64,000 bases of DNA from Moniliophthora roreri. Taxonomy: Eukaryota; Basidiomycota; Agaricomycetes; Agaricales; Marasmiaceae. The translations under genes were made by a program, and so were the position numbers. Position 1 is the stretch's first letter. Every line of letters begins with the position of its first letter. Of this stretch, positions 21,401-34,140 are shown in pieces. The notes under the pieces are model-generated. The model was not told the DNA's origin and ran no database searches. It worked only from the letters and a program-made list of their open reading frames with translations. Where the stretch lies: positions 2,074,363 to 2,138,362 of the forward strand of contig LATX02000211.1 of assembly GCA_001466705.2 (NCBI GenBank), read 5' to 3'.

Positions 21401-23748
21401 TTAAGGGAGGCTTGGGTGAAGAATCAGAATAGGCTGTAGTGATCGAGTAAAAGGCGATTTGACAGTACGGAGGTTCAGGAAGCTATACTCGCGTCTATCA
21501 TAGTGGCAGTATTGCTGGATCCGACAAGTTCTTGATGTTGGGGTACAAAGTTTTGCCGTCCCATGCTGCCACCAGATGCTTACCGGTATCATAGCTACTC
21601 GCCATCTTCGTCGGCGTAGTTGCTGCCAGCGCCTTTACCGGTGTCTGTTTACCTACTGGGTGCGTCATTTCATCGCCACCGCTGCTGGTCTCCTCTTCGA
21701 ATGTCACCGTCGAACGTTCATTTACGCAACAGTGTCATCACACGGTTGGTTCAGTTGCGAGCAGGAAGGACAATCAAGAGAGAGCAAACCGATTGTGAGG
21801 TGCACATGCTGTCTGCTCTGAAACACCATCATCAATCAGCCACCACCGCTGTCAAAACTACTGAAAAGAAGTCATCGATTTTCCACTACTGCCTACACTT
21901 GTTTGTACATCGAGATCGTTCCTCCTCTCTTATTACCTTCGGCACACCGCCTCCCATTACTTTCCTTTTGGGCTACCTTATTTACACGTGCACTCCTTCA
22001 ACTTTACGACTTTTTCCCGTCACTGCTCATGGCAATCGTGGCCAACTATCATTATACCATCACTTCTCCTTGTGCTCCGGTAACACGAGTCCACGACATC
22101 TTTCCAGTCCTGATCTCTCGAGTCTATTGTTTTGGATTGCGGTCTTACTGTCATCGCGAAGCGGGCCGCCGGCTGTATGGTACATCCTGTATTCGCATTC
22201 CGTCCCCATACTTCGTGATCCCTGGTGCTGATGATGGCAATCTACTGGGAAAACGTGCAGAATATATACTCGTGTTGGTCTGGAACCATCATTAGTTATG
22301 TAGTGAGACCCGGAACTTCATTGTTTCTGGAGTTTGATTGTCGTGGTTGTACATCGGAATCTGACAATCAGATATCCATAATCTTAGGTCCTATTTCCCG
22401 GCAACTGCGATGTACTCAGGACTCATGGGCCATCGTTCCCTCCAGTTACTCAGTATCATCATATGTCCTCACATCCTAAACATGTACCGAATACCGCTAA
22501 TGGGCCATTTCATATGGTTTTGGGGGCAACAATGCTCAAGCTTTGGCAGAGACCATCGGGAAAGCGGCAATCAAACTCGGAAATTGCTAATTCGGAAAAG
22601 GTACTCCCCATGTGGCATCGGGTCAATGACCTCACCATGTTGCATCGCCGTACCCGTATCTGTTCGCCCTTTTGGGGAGATGAGCTCGATAGTATACCGC
22701 ATTTGGACTGGGGATGGTTGCTGGATCAGCCTCGAGGTCCTCTTCTCAGTTTCGGGATGAACCTCGATGCGAGGTACATGAATCACCAAAACAGCGGCTA
22801 CCTCCACAGCAGGACGATCTTCCTTGGTCTATTCTCTTCGGCTTCTATAGTCCCTTTCCACGCATCTCTACGAACGTAAGTAGCCACGTTCAGGCTCCTA
22901 GTGAGCCCCAGCTGCCATGCTACCTCCAAGATTAAACTGATTCGTTCCGTCCTGCTCGGCATGGACTGTGTACTTTCGGAATTAAATTGTATTGGGATCG
23001 GAATCAACATGGCCGTCGTGGTACCTACTGGTAAGCTATCCCCTTCTTTTATGCTCTGCCCTGTCTCATACTGTACTTTCAGGCAGTGATCATTGGCATC
23101 GAATGCTCAAAGTGCACCCCATTAAAGGCAGATTCAGATTTCGGAGGTATGCTCGTTCCATAACATAGGCTGCTGTCACGGACTGCATCTATTGCCTTCA
23201 GCGCGGTCTTTCCTCGCATCAGTCATCACGGATCAACAGCAGTAAGTACAATGGCTTTGAATTGTAGTGCACTTTCAGCGTCCGCTCGTTCTCCACCTAT
23301 TTCTGGCAAGGCCTATGGCCGCTTTTGCACCATTCAAGCCTATTGTGAGTGCTCCTTTGCGTTTGGCCAAGTTTCACGGTGGTTTAAAGGTGTTCCGAGG
23401 CTGTATGCTAGTACAAACAAGCTGGCAAGACGAGAGGGTTCACAGAATACACATCCAATCACATTGCCTATCGAGATAGAGACTAGGTTTATTGAGTATT
23501 TCTTTCCTGTCCAGCTAGAAGTGAAATCTTCAAGAATCATCTAGAACACATTAATCTTGCCCCCTAGCAGAAACATCGCAGTGAAGATGTACATTTAGTT
23601 CCAAAACACCTGAACGACGACTTAGGACGTGACCGGATCCTGAGGATGGTGCTGTAAAGCTCTACTCCGGTGCGTGATTCTTCAAGGAGATTTAATATCG
23701 GATACTTATTTCAAGTCCTGGTAGGCTGTGTCGGAGATAGCAACCTTG
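21401..23748. other. Low-information region
   Basis: Overlapping frames on both strands (for example 21620-22231, 21903-22295, 22463-22879) share no intron continuity and no recognisable family, and several start at non-ATG codons. I see no gene I can support. Confidence 0.4.
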
Positions 23749-24636
23749 AGTGCCGGGGGGCCACAACATTTTCACGTAACGCATGTAAGTAACGTTACTG
23801 ACTTGCATGTCAGTAACGGTCAAGTAACATTACAGTAACATACCTTAGAACATAAAGTAGCAGTATGTCATAGAAATGTGAGAGGATGACAATCAATGGA
23901 CGTACCTTGTAAGTAACGTTTCAGGTGAGTCGTCGCCGTTGCTGTTCAACTTGCTCCTGTCATCGCTAGTTCCCAAAACCCATGACGTGATTGATGATAC
24001 CGATCTTATCGGATCAGTTCCCAGGCTTAGTACGTCAAGATGAAGCAGAAAGAACACGTCGTGAGGCTCCTCGGCCCAAGCCAGAATCAGTGAAGAAGTA
24101 GTACTTGGGCAAATTGTCTCTGGTATGCAGTACGTCGTACTGTAGAGAAAGGAACTGAAACTATAAAAGCAGAGAATTGAGATAAGATTGTGGCTGTGAT
24201 CTCTGCTAAGATAACATGGATGATGTTTGAAGTATGGAAGTTACTTTTCATATGTAGAAGCATCTATGGGTAAGAAAACAGCTATCAGCAGAAATCATTA
24301 AGGAAGGAATTGAGAACTGAAAGAGAAAATGTAAGTGCCCACCAACACTAATGCCCATTCCCAAAGCATCCTAGTGACTCTTTCAGCTTTCTTTACTATC
24401 TTGTGTGCTAAATTAGTCTATTGTCACTCAAAATAGCTGTCTATGTGCTGTGCTAAACTTGTCTATCACACTTCACTAGTTTATGACTGAGGTTCCACAC
24501 TTCTAGCCTCATTGTTAGATGATAGTAGTGCTAGTCATTGGAATGATATCGCTAAAGTTCACAAAGTGTTGACCATTGAGCAGGACATGCAAGTAACAGC
24601 CTGCAATGACCAAGTATATTTCTGTAATGTGCCAGC

Positions 24637-24850
24637 AACTGTAAGTAACATGTAAGTAACAGTCAGTGCTGTGTAAGTAACATGTCAGTAACAGTGCGTA
24701 ACATGTAAGTAACGGTGCACAACATGTATGTAATGGTGCATAACATGTAAGTAACTGCACATACTATGTTAGAAACATGCTGATAACAGTCAGAGACCTG
24801 TAAGCAACTGTCAGTGACTCCAAAGTGAATTATCAGTTACTGTAAGTAAT
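24637..24850. repeat. Clustered GTAAGTAACATG-type short repeats
   Basis: Roughly a dozen degenerate units of GTAAGTAAC, GTCAGTAAC or GCGTAACATG in about 210 bp. Smaller clusters occur at 23780-23950 and 25290-25350. The arrangement suits transposase-binding subterminal repeats. Confidence 0.65.
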
Positions 24851-25375
24851 AATAAGCTCAATAGATCACACACAGGTTAAATGACACAGAATAGCTTCAC
24901 AACTGCAGGCTACAATCATCCTATAAGTACACTGGCACTGGAGAAGGGTCTCCATCTCTTAAATTCTTATGTTCAAAAGTATGATTTGTTCTCAAGAAAC
25001 CAGCATAAATAATAGACACAATGACTATTGAACTGAAAGTCTAGTAATGTTGTAAAATGTAAGAATGTCATAGAGTAAGGGGGTATAGGAGTGATTACAT
25101 GCCCTCAGCAACAATAGAAGTGGTCATGATTAAAAACACCGGCAAGTTGTGTACTTTTCCACCGTGGGAAACATATTGACCACTCCAGTGAAGCAACTGC
25201 AAAAAACAGGTTTGAAAGCCACAAATGAATTCCTAAGTGATAACAGACAAAGGATATGGAAGGAATTGAGGGAATGGTGACAGGAAGTAAATGAAAGTAA
25301 CAGGGAAGTAAATGTTAGTAACAGTAAGTAACGGAAATAGCGTTACTTACACCGTTACGGGAATTTGATCATGCC

Positions 25376-26830
25376 TCTCTGCACCCATTGATCGCCATTC
25401 TCTGCACTTGGTCACAGCAATGGCGGTCCCCACACCTGGAAGGAGAGGGAGACATCTTTTTACCAGTGCTGGAACACCTGTACATTGGTGTCTCCCCGAC
25501 TGTCCATGAGGTAGCATGCTTTGATAAACTGCCTTGCCTCAAATCCTTGATCCTAAACAGGACCATAGGGATGCACCTATGGTGCCCAAGAAATACCATG
25601 GGTTTGATGGCAAGCTACACCTATCTCGGCATCAAATATAAAGAGTTTTTGGGCTGAGAGGGTGCCTGTTGTTAAAACCCATCATTAATTCTGGTAATTT
25701 GAATTTTGCACCGAGAGCTCACTCCAAGGTTGAAATTCTCACTGAACTTCCTGACCTCTCAGTCCAGCACTTCCTGTTCTATCGATATCGTCATCATTTC
25801 CTTTTTGTCGCCGTCACCATCACTGCATGTTCCTGTCGCCGAGTCCTGACCATTAATTGCATAAATATAGATCAACATCCGCCTCTTGACATCAAACCGC
25901 CATGATGCCGCTACCTCGGGCCCATGATGCCCATCCAGTGTCCCCTCCCCTTTCCAGATTTATCGCTGAGGTGTTAGGTGGAATGTCCATGTACTGTCTG
26001 GACTAGAAGTGAGTCCCTCAAGTGCTGTTCTAAAGCAACTATCAAATAGAATACTCTTAAGCTTATCTTCTGATTGGACTAATACTGTTTCAGCTGGGAA
26101 TAGATGCCGAGCATAACAAGAGGTGGATCAAGCTGTTTCCTAGAGCCGTCCGAAGACTGGAACGTATATGGTACGTATCCAGATAGCTGTTTCGTCTCCT
26201 CATCTTGAAATCTTACCATTAAGTATGCCAGACTCCTCCAGGGCATTGATCCCAGGTCAATTTCTATGATGTCATGGATACGCACTCATGTTCTCGCTCA
26301 GAGAATCCTCCCTCAGTGAGTTTGACCATATGCTGTGATAGAGAATGGTAGGTGTTTTTTTTTCCTGATTTCCGATCTTTTCATAGTTCTAGTTCTCATT
26401 TACGGCAACATCTCTGTCAGGACTGCTGGCCACAGTTTTGGGCATGGTAAATCATTCCATGTCTCCGCAATAGTACTTCACATCCTATATGTAGGTTGTA
26501 TATGTTCACAATGTACATTTCGCTTTGGATCCAAATGACTGTTATCCAGCATAGCGAGTTGATTGCCTTGATTTCCAGATTGTTTTTCAATAGCACTTTC
26601 TGTATTTAAAGTTGTACGAACAAACACAAAGCTTTTACTCAATCTCTGTGAATCTACCTTTAAATATCACAACTAGTCTATATTCATCAATGCTGTTAAT
26701 ACAATTTGAAGAGCCTTGTGATTTCTCTAAGTGTTTAGGATAGCGCGTTGATGGAACAAAGTAGGAGAAACTTTTCTAGATGATCACCATGCTGTGATCA
26801 CCACACATCACCACAGTCGACAACTTACCG
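25376..26830. other. DNA after the internal right-end copy, up to gap 3
   Basis: No recognised gene. It includes a frame with LPCLKSLIL-like leucine-rich text at 25388-25657, which is too short and isolated to call. It may belong to another locus if the contig is chimeric at 25375. Confidence 0.35.
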
Positions 26831-26831
26831 N
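26831..26831. other. Assembly gap 3
   Basis: Single N. The 170 bp to its right (26832-27001) repeat 25206-25375 with only a few changes, all transitions. Confidence 0.9.
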
Positions 26832-27174
26832 ACAGGTTTGAAAGCCACAAATGAATTCCTGAGTGATAACAGACAAAGGATACAGAAGGAATTGAGGGAA
26901 TGGTGACAGGAAGTAAATGAAAGTGACAGGGAAGTAAATGTCAGTAACAGTAAGTAACGGAAATAGCGTTACTTACACCATTACGGGAATTTGATCATGC
27001 CCAGTGCCGGGTATGTGATCATCATTTATTGTAGAGTCCCGTTCTATCCGGGACAAACCTTATGAGCTGTTGCACCCCGAAACAAAATCACCTGCGGGAG
27101 CTTTAGGGAGGCCGCCATATGTAGGAAACATAAAATTTAAACACCGGAGGGACTTTATAAGGAGTGCTCAGAAC

Positions 27175-29121
27175 ATGGCTACACCATTCATGTCCATTGT
27201 TCAACCAGATCTGGGAGATACCTGCGGGGCCAATCTAGTGGCAACCATTATCTCATCATGGTGCGTACACTGCTATAAACCATTGTAACCCACCTACTGA
27301 GAGCTCCCTGCAGCTTGTATGGGGTCACCTGCCTTCAAACATGGTACTACTTCCAAAACTACAGTGATTCTATTTTGATAAGAGGTGCTGTGAGCTTCCC
27401 TTCCTCTTAGTGTTGTCTTCAACTTTTGACAATACCAAACTTTCAGGTTCTAGCCATTCTGTTTGTGACCTTCTCTTTGCTCTATGACATGTCTTCAATG
27501 TAATGTGATCAGGGCACTTGAAACTATCCATGCAGTTCTGCTTACCCAGGCAATGTATCATTATCTGATCCTGAACTATGGCAATCCCTCTGCATTGTTG
27601 ACACATACCTGGTCAGTTGCATCACTTGTTTCATTCCATTTAATTCTAATGTTCTCCAGGACTACCATTGTGAGTTTGATTTGTCTATGAGCCCTTTCTG
27701 AACTGATACAAACACACTGAGAAGCTCATAAATCACACAACAGTGAGACCCCATTGCACCCTTACCATGTTTGAGAGCTAAAACGGAAATGACTCAGAGC
27801 GCAATAGCAACCATTGTCCTTATGTTCTATGCTGTAAGAATCTACCTGTGTAAGTATTATAGAAAGTTACACACACCAGCCAACTGACAGTATCAATAGT
27901 TAGTCATAAAAGGGATTGGTGGACACCTGCTATAGTAGTAAGTGAGACCTACATTCACAGAGCACTATTCTAGCTCACTTGTCCTTCCAAAGTGTGTTCT
28001 GAATGCTGCTCAAACTGGTATGTGTTCTATGTTCCATTGGTTGACAGTTCCTTGATCTAAGAGATGGCATTCAGCATTTTATATTGGTATGTACCTCAAT
28101 TCATGGCTTGTCCCAATGACTGATTGCCATGCTTACCCAGCTCTTGCAGTTGTAATGTGAGTTTTGTCGTCATGCAGGACATAACAACGCAGCCTCTGAC
28201 ATAGATGACTACAGAGCCAAACAACACCGCTTTCATCCAGTCATTGCTACCAACAAGCAATCCATAGTTTGTAGTTTTATTTTGCTCCTTGTTTAACTGA
28301 CCTGAGTTGGACCACAGGCAATTGGTGTTGCCCCACTCTTTTGTACTGCTGCTGGAGACATCATCTGTGCAGTGGCATTATCTTACTACTTGCACTCAAA
28401 CCGTTCAGGCATCAAAAGGTCTGTGCATAATGACAGTTGCAATGGTATACACAATCACCTCTGACATTCATTCCTTATAGTACTGACACACGAATTAACA
28501 AGCTTATTGTTCATGCTATCAATAACGGAGTATTAAATGTGTGCGTTAGTCTATTTTCCTTAACTAATGCAGTCTTACCAAGGTCACTCCAGTGTGGCTA
28601 CTATCTCCACAGTTGTCTTTGTACGTGACTCTGAAGATTGCGTTATGAGCTTCCCGCTGAATTTGGATCCAGGCAATTGCAAAACCAAAGAGCCTTGTGT
28701 ACCAAGCGGTTTTTCAAGTGGTTGGCAACTGTATGATGCATCATGAATTACCTTTTCCCCTACTAACATCAGGGCTATTGCAGTGTATGCTAACTCGCTC
28801 CTGTCCACGTAAGTCCCAAAGCACAGTTTACAACGTTTTGATTAACTATTTTTCATTTTCTCCAGCCTTAACTCACGAAACACTCACGTGAAGGCATTTT
28901 TGCCTGTCTCGGTCGATTCTTCGCACCTTGACCTTGCATTCAGGCCTGGGAGTGAGACATCCAGGTTAACGCAGGCTGTGGATACCCTCACTATAGATAT
29001 TGCGAAGGTAGGAGTCCCGCCCGTATGCAAATGTTTCATAAACTACATATACCTACAGATCTTGAATGAACCGGAACCGGTCACGCGTCGCAGTCAGCAG
29101 GATGGGGTAAACCCGTACTGA
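27175..29121 (+). CDS. DUF6534 multi-span membrane protein
   Basis: Intron-rich gene of a family common in mushrooms; role unknown. Exon 1 (27175-27260) reads MATPFMSIVQPDLGDTCGAN. It is joined over a 53-bp intron (27261-27313) to LYGVTCLQTWYYFQNYSDS, the family's first loop. Later exons give ALETIHAVLLTQAMYHYLI with NYGNPSALLTHTW (27510-27620), FYAVRIYL and SHKRDWWTPAIVV (27800-27935), GDIICAVALSYYLHSNRSG (28350-28420), KRTDTRINKLIVHAINNGVLN (28415-28540), and VYANSLLSTLNSRNTHVKAF over an intron at 28808. The last intron follows DIAK at about 29007, and the protein ends DGVNPY. The joints at 27375-27515 and 28140-28330 are uncertain; a stop-free path there was not confirmed, so partial decay is possible. 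It starts 164 bp after the 9-bp duplication of the GTAAC element. Confidence 0.72.
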
Positions 29122-29374
29122 GATCCTTTTCTGGAGCTCATGAGTACGATCCAAGGGATCATTTGGGATGGAAGTCAGCCTCGAACGTGGGTGAATGTCG
29201 GATAAATGATCCAGCACCTTCATGGGTGGCAATCCGACAGGAACATCAAATATATGATATATAATATAATAAGCAGTAAAGTCATGACGTTCGCATTCTG
29301 AGAAGCAGAGTGAATGATGGCGGAAATTCATGGGCCGTCGCCCTGAAACTGAAACTCACCTATGATTTCTTTTG

Positions 29375-29912
29375 CTAATCCAAGGTACTATGCACCAGAT
29401 ACACCCTCAAATACAAAGATGGACGTCTCGTCAATTGGGCTACTACCGAACCAACAGCTAAATCCATTTGCGCACCTCTGACATCAACGAAGGCAGATGG
29501 ACCGCCGAAATATACCATTCCGTTTATGCACGACACTGCATCAGGCATAATCGTATCCAGCTCCCTCAGTATCGCACGGTAACTTTCTCTGTTAGCCTGA
29601 AACACAAAAGGTCCGTGTGTCGAGGAGAAAAAACGGAGGTCACTGTTTCGTGCAGGAAACAAGAAACCGGTTCGCCAGGAAGGCATCTTATAGTCGCACT
29701 AGAACACCAGACTGTCAAAGGCGTGATACCCGGACAGTCGTGAACCGGTACATACCTTGAATGTTGTTTCGGCAAGAAGGACAGAGATGAGATGGAAATC
29801 AGAAGGCAACTTTGCAGATAAGATTATCACTCACGCGAGCGGCAATCATGATATCCGGTTTCCCAGGTTTTTCTTTTTCCTTTACACCACCAGGACGAAC
29901 GCTCATGCTCAT
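29375..29912 (-). CDS. Unrecognised small gene, uncertain splicing
   Basis: A coding-looking start (MSMSVRPGGVKEKEKPGKPD, from 29912) leads to a GT donor at 29834. A 104-codon frame at 29375-29686 follows with SDLRFFSSTHGPFVFQANRE and INGMVYFGGPSAFVDVRG. Joining them needs one very short intron (25 bp) or a skipped middle exon, so the model is insecure. I do not recognise the family. It is tail-to-tail with the DUF6534 gene. Confidence 0.35.
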
Positions 29913-31194
29913 TCATGATTTTACTGCGACAGTATAGGACTCATTTGGCTTCATGAGTGAGTAATATTTCATCTATTCGACGCTGATGCTGATTTAGGAG
30001 TTTTTTTTCGCTCAGGATTTTCGGCTTTCCAGCATTAAAACCCGACCGCAATTGCACGTAGATCCCCTCAGCCATTGTCTTTGAAGCTTTGAACGAGTAT
30101 ATGGACTTGATTGGGATGTGTGAGGTGCATAATTCAGTTTTTATGGTGCTTTTGCTGGCTGCTGACGAGCTTTTTTCTTCAGATTCCTGGCGTCTTGTAA
30201 CTCGCATTGCAGCCGAACGCAGTCGTGGAGAACACTAGGGCAAGAGGAACAAGTCGCTCATATGCTGGAGGTCGGTTTACTAGGTGCGAGCATTGCGGCT
30301 TCATCGTTTAGCGGGGCTGGTCGTTGATATGCCTTTTCTACCTAGATTTCTTGTGCGTTCAACACCTCTGGTTCCGAAAACGTCGGCAGATACCATGGAT
30401 ATGAAGATGGAACGTTTTTGGATAGAAAATCAACTTTGTTACCTCGTAAACGCCGCCCATGCTGAATACCTCCAGCCTGTCCTACAATTCCTCCTACATA
30501 ATCCTGGCGGACAGTAGGAGCACCGTTTTTGCTATCTTGGAAGCTCATACAGGCTGGCTTTACCGGAACCGTTCTACCTTGTGCGTTTGTCTTTCCCTTG
30601 CCGGCATGTTCCGGACCTGAGCGTCGTTTTAGGTCTATACTACGCCTTTGGCTCGCTTTCCCTACAACCAACGACTAGTACTCATAACGTCTGCCTATGA
30701 TTAACAAGTTACTCTTCCCTTATTCTGGATATGGTTTTCCTCACGTTGTCGTCAGCGTCCTTGCCTGACATTCACCTCATCCTTAGGAAGACGATATTCG
30801 TGTGCATTGAGGAATATTACCACTGTAAGACCCGGTGACAGTTGTACATCCAAACTCCAAATGTCAAGCGCAGTGCTTTGGTGGATTTGGAACTGCGCTC
30901 ATTTTTTCGAGGACGTTGGAAGGGCGTACCTTTCACATTTACTGCCGCCCAACTATGTGGAAACTGAAGTTTGTATCGACACTCTGTTCGTACTCCTACT
31001 GGCGCTCTTAACCCCAGCCTGCCCATGAGAGAGTCTATGATACCTGCTCTCGCGCTCACCAGCGGCCTCACTTCATAATATCCCCCCATTCATCCACATC
31101 TGCGTAATCTCCGGCGCCCAATATTACCTGCGAAGACGTCTACGCCATCATTTCCTCATTTTCGCGGACATCGAAGCAAACGGAGAGACGAGGA
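29913..31194. other. Intergenic, no supported gene
   Basis: Several overlapping frames occur on both strands (30284-30517 plus, 30342-30671 minus, 30807-31028 plus). None has family signatures or splice continuity. Confidence 0.4.
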
Positions 31195-31620
31195 GTGGTT
31201 AGGTTTGCAAATACCAACACCACCAGTTCCGATAACCCAGCTCCAGTACCTGCCGCTATCGGTACTATCCCATCGCCAATAGCGGCGCCTTCCCCATAAG
31301 ATCATCCTCGACACCTTGAACATTTCACTGGCAGAACCCGAAGAAGGCGAAGCAAACTCAAGGAGTTAGGTACACGAGCAGGAAATGCGAATACCGAAGG
31401 TCGAGCGGAATAACTGCCTAGCGCGATCCCATACCTATGTGATTGTGAATGACTTGGAAACAGCGCCGTCTTCAATTATGAATACGCCAGCTACAACCAT
31501 AGCTACCGAAACTATCAGCGGCGGCTTCTCCATCACCACCTCTACCTGTCCCGGCATTGGGACCGTTCCTCCACACCTCCCTTCCTCGCCATTCTCAGTA
31601 CCAAACCAACGGTAATCGCC
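31195..31620. repeat. Decayed dispersed repeat, copy 2 (partial)
   Basis: Shares with copies 1 and 3 the stretch around CATCGCCAATA(A/G)CG(A/G)(C/T)GCCTT, and with copy 3 the run from GAGCGGAATAACTGCCTA through CGATCCCATACCT to GGCGGCTTCTCC. Confidence 0.5.
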
Positions 31621-31930
31621 CGCCTACTAGTCTGACAAGCCTAAACAGGCTTGGGACAAGGGATTGCGGATAGTGATCCAGTTGAGTTCTATATTTTGGA
31701 TCTGGAAAGGCGGCCTGTCCGCTCGACGTGAATAAGAACTTTGACCCGTCAAGTTGGCATCAACGCAGCAAAGCGGTATATCCGACATCGGGGTTGAGCT
31801 GAAGATCCGAGTGATAATACAACGTCCATTGTGAATACAATCGCCCCGAGCAAGCTCTGCTGGCCTCAGAAAGAAAACAAACGCAGACAGTCTAGACACT
31901 CACGAATGTTAGCACATTGCCTGTAACGAG

Positions 31931-32413
31931 CTATTCCCTTCCCATGTTCACTTCCTCGACGGTCTCTAAATCGTGCAATTGCGCAGGATTCCAAGGCCAA
32001 TCCTCTCTGGTCAAACCGTTTGTGACCGATTCGATATACCATTTGCAGTGTCTGGGTAAGGAGAGACACTGCTCTAGCCTCGCCAACTCCCCCAGTCGGG
32101 AGGGATCAAGCTTGCCCAAGTCATCATAGCTGGTCGCCAGAAGGAAGACGAGGTCTGCGTCCTTGGAATAACAGGACCTCCAGCGGATACAAGGATTCTC
32201 GTCACGGAGACCGCATTCTCTAATCAAGTATTCCTGCAGCTGGTATATTATGGAGATGATGTTGGCTGACTTGACCCTCTCCTCCTTTGAGATCACGTCG
32301 GCGTGTCTTGCAATACCACACAAATCTTCCAAGTTGATGCCCATACCGAAAATAAACAAAGGAGGGTAGAACTTGTATGTTCGGACTGAAAAGTATTGCT
32401 TGGGCAATGCCAT
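31931..32413 (-). CDS. Hypothetical protein, 160 residues
   Basis: A single open frame with a true ATG at 32411-32413, starting MALPKQYFSVRTYKFYPPLF and ending VEEVNMGRE. The composition is normal, with Trp, Cys and charged residues evenly spread and no long low-complexity run. Features such as IRECGLRDENPCIRW and LGELARLEQCL suggest a helical soluble protein. The family is not recognised and no membrane span is seen. A further 3' exon after an intron is possible. It is isolated between repeat copies, so it could be a remnant. Confidence 0.42.
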   Translation of the reverse strand: MALPKQYFSVRTYKFYPPLFIFGMGINLEDLCGIARHADVISKEERVKSANIISIIYQLQEYLIRECGLRDENPCIRWRSCYSKDADLVFLLATSYDDLGKLDPSRLGELARLEQCLSLPRHCKWYIESVTNGLTREDWPWNPAQLHDLETVEEVNMGRE

Positions 32414-33229
32414 GAGGGTCTATGGTTCTTCGCGTTTCATTGCATTACGGTCATCGAAAGTGAGTGGAGAGGCATTGTGCAGACCACACGGGAGCAGACC
32501 GCAGCATGGGTGCACCGTACCTTGTTAATCTTGGCCAGTTTTTCATATTCAGCCGCTTCTGCAGAGCTCTGAGCAGGTGGTGAGGCCCAGAAAAGAGAAA
32601 CGAACCACCGCATCTTATTTGATCCCGATTGCTCCCGGCACGGCGCCCACGTGCTCTTCTATCGCGTCACGTGTTATCTATAGGCGTAACACTTCGCTAT
32701 CTTCCGCTAGCCACCATCTAGTGTTCAATCCATTTTACCCAACCTCGTTTTGTTCTATCCCCAAGCTCTCCTTGCATGGCCATGGTGTCGATAACTGAAA
32801 CTCTCGTGCCGTGAATGCGCATGGCAAATCGACTGCAATTTCCTCGCCTGGATGGAATTGTTCGTTGGGATATGAAATGGTTGTTCTCTGGTGTGTTTCG
32901 TCTATTACTTTCCCTTTTCCAGGCTGCTAATTGACTTTGGATGACAGGTATTATAATTTCGATTGGACCTTTTCTAGACTTGGATTTGTTGGATTTTGGA
33001 AGCAGACAATCTCTGGCCGCAGTCAGTGACAGCATTGGAATACATGGAAGATGCGGTCGGTGCGTTATCTTAGTTCCACTCCGCCAAAATCTCTTCTTGG
33101 ATAGCTAACACTTTTATTCATCGAGCAGGTTGCTACCTCCCGAATATTAGGTGCATCACATCATACACCAACATATCGCGCGTTCGCATTCCGGTTTCGG
33201 TCCTCACGAAGACATAGTCGAAACACCCA
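32414..33229. other. Intergenic, no supported gene
   Basis: Only short frames on both strands. The 105-codon minus frame at 32718-33035 has no recognisable features. Confidence 0.4.
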
Positions 33230-34140
33230 TAGAAGGCAAACTCTGGGAAGACTGACGACGTTCATGTCGGTCCACTTCAAACTTCACGCTTTCCTCATAA
33301 TCTGACGACAATGTCCCTTCGTAGGTCTTCGCCGGTTTCAGCGCTACCAGCCACACGTCTAATAGACCCTCATGGCCACTACACTTCGATACTTCCTCAG
33401 CACTACGGGCTGATTTTTGATGACTGTCGCCCGCTGTAATCATCGTTCGCTATGATGCCCACTGCTAGGATCGTCCTCGCCATCATGAATACTCTCCGTA
33501 CAGGAACTGGAGCGTTGCCCGTGGACTCAAGATCTGAACTTCGGTGGGCGCTCTGGAGAAGAAGAGAAGCTGTTGACGGAAAAGGAGAGATGAACTAAAT
33601 GGGGTATTGTCAAAGGTGTGCTTCATTTCTCGCATAATCCGTTTTCCTCGTCTTAATTCTGAATTATAGACGAACATTATACACGCGGGAAGAATTAAGC
33701 TAGCTTTTCATACATCCTCGGTCTACCATCTGCATACCCAACCCTCGCTTATTGGTATGTCTTCCGTGCCCCGTTATTCGAATCCCGAAACTGATGGTTG
33801 CTTACAGCCGCTTTTGGGCTGTCCTAGTCGAAGAATCACCTACTCACACCTGTCACTGGAAACCCGTGGAAACTCGCAGAACGTCCTCGAACAATCACGC
33901 ACGTAACGATGACGTACTCTAGACAGCTAGTGCAAACGCCAAAGGCTGAGAGGAACCATTGCCTAACACGATCCCATACCTGTGGTCTTGATGGCTTGGA
34001 AGCAGCGCCTACCAGCTTCATCTACGCTACAACCCATAGTTACCGCAACTGTCGACGGCGGCTTCTCCGTCACTGCCTCTACCTATCTCCGCATTATTAC
34101 TGTTCCTCCTTTATCGTCCTCAGCACCAAACCGCCGATAA
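33230..34140. repeat. Decayed dispersed repeat, copy 3
   Basis: The best preserved partner of 20395-21400: the same order of landmarks, although the block TGACGACGTTC(A/G)TG(T/G) lies before the others here and after them in copy 1. Frames are broken. It is followed by about 1 kb (34141-35193) without a supported gene. Confidence 0.5.

Larger units (their letters stand above)
23758..27002. mobile_element. GTAAC-rich DNA transposon-like element with 9-bp target duplication (contains gap 3)
   Basis: Its ends are imperfect inverted repeats: GGGCCACAACATTTTCACG on the left and, reversed, GGGCATGATCAAATTCCCG on the right, both running into TAACG (17 of 24 positions match). They are flanked by the direct repeat AGTGCCGGG (23749-23757 and 27003-27011). 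Subterminal clusters of GTAAGTAAC/GTCAGTAAC lie near both ends. No transposase frame is seen. A right-end copy also occurs internally at 25206-25375, followed by 1.45 kb of other DNA before the gap, so the assembled interior may be wrong. A 9-bp duplication would suit a Mutator-like element; 8 bp would suit KDZ. Confidence 0.6.

Noticed and set aside
21620..22879. Long overlapping plus-strand frames (up to 203 codons)
   Set aside because: Ser/Pro/His-rich composition without domain signature, mutual overlap in different frames, and doubtful starts.
24637..24850. CRISPR-like array
   Set aside because: Repeats are short, degenerate and without unique spacers of constant size; this is eukaryotic DNA.
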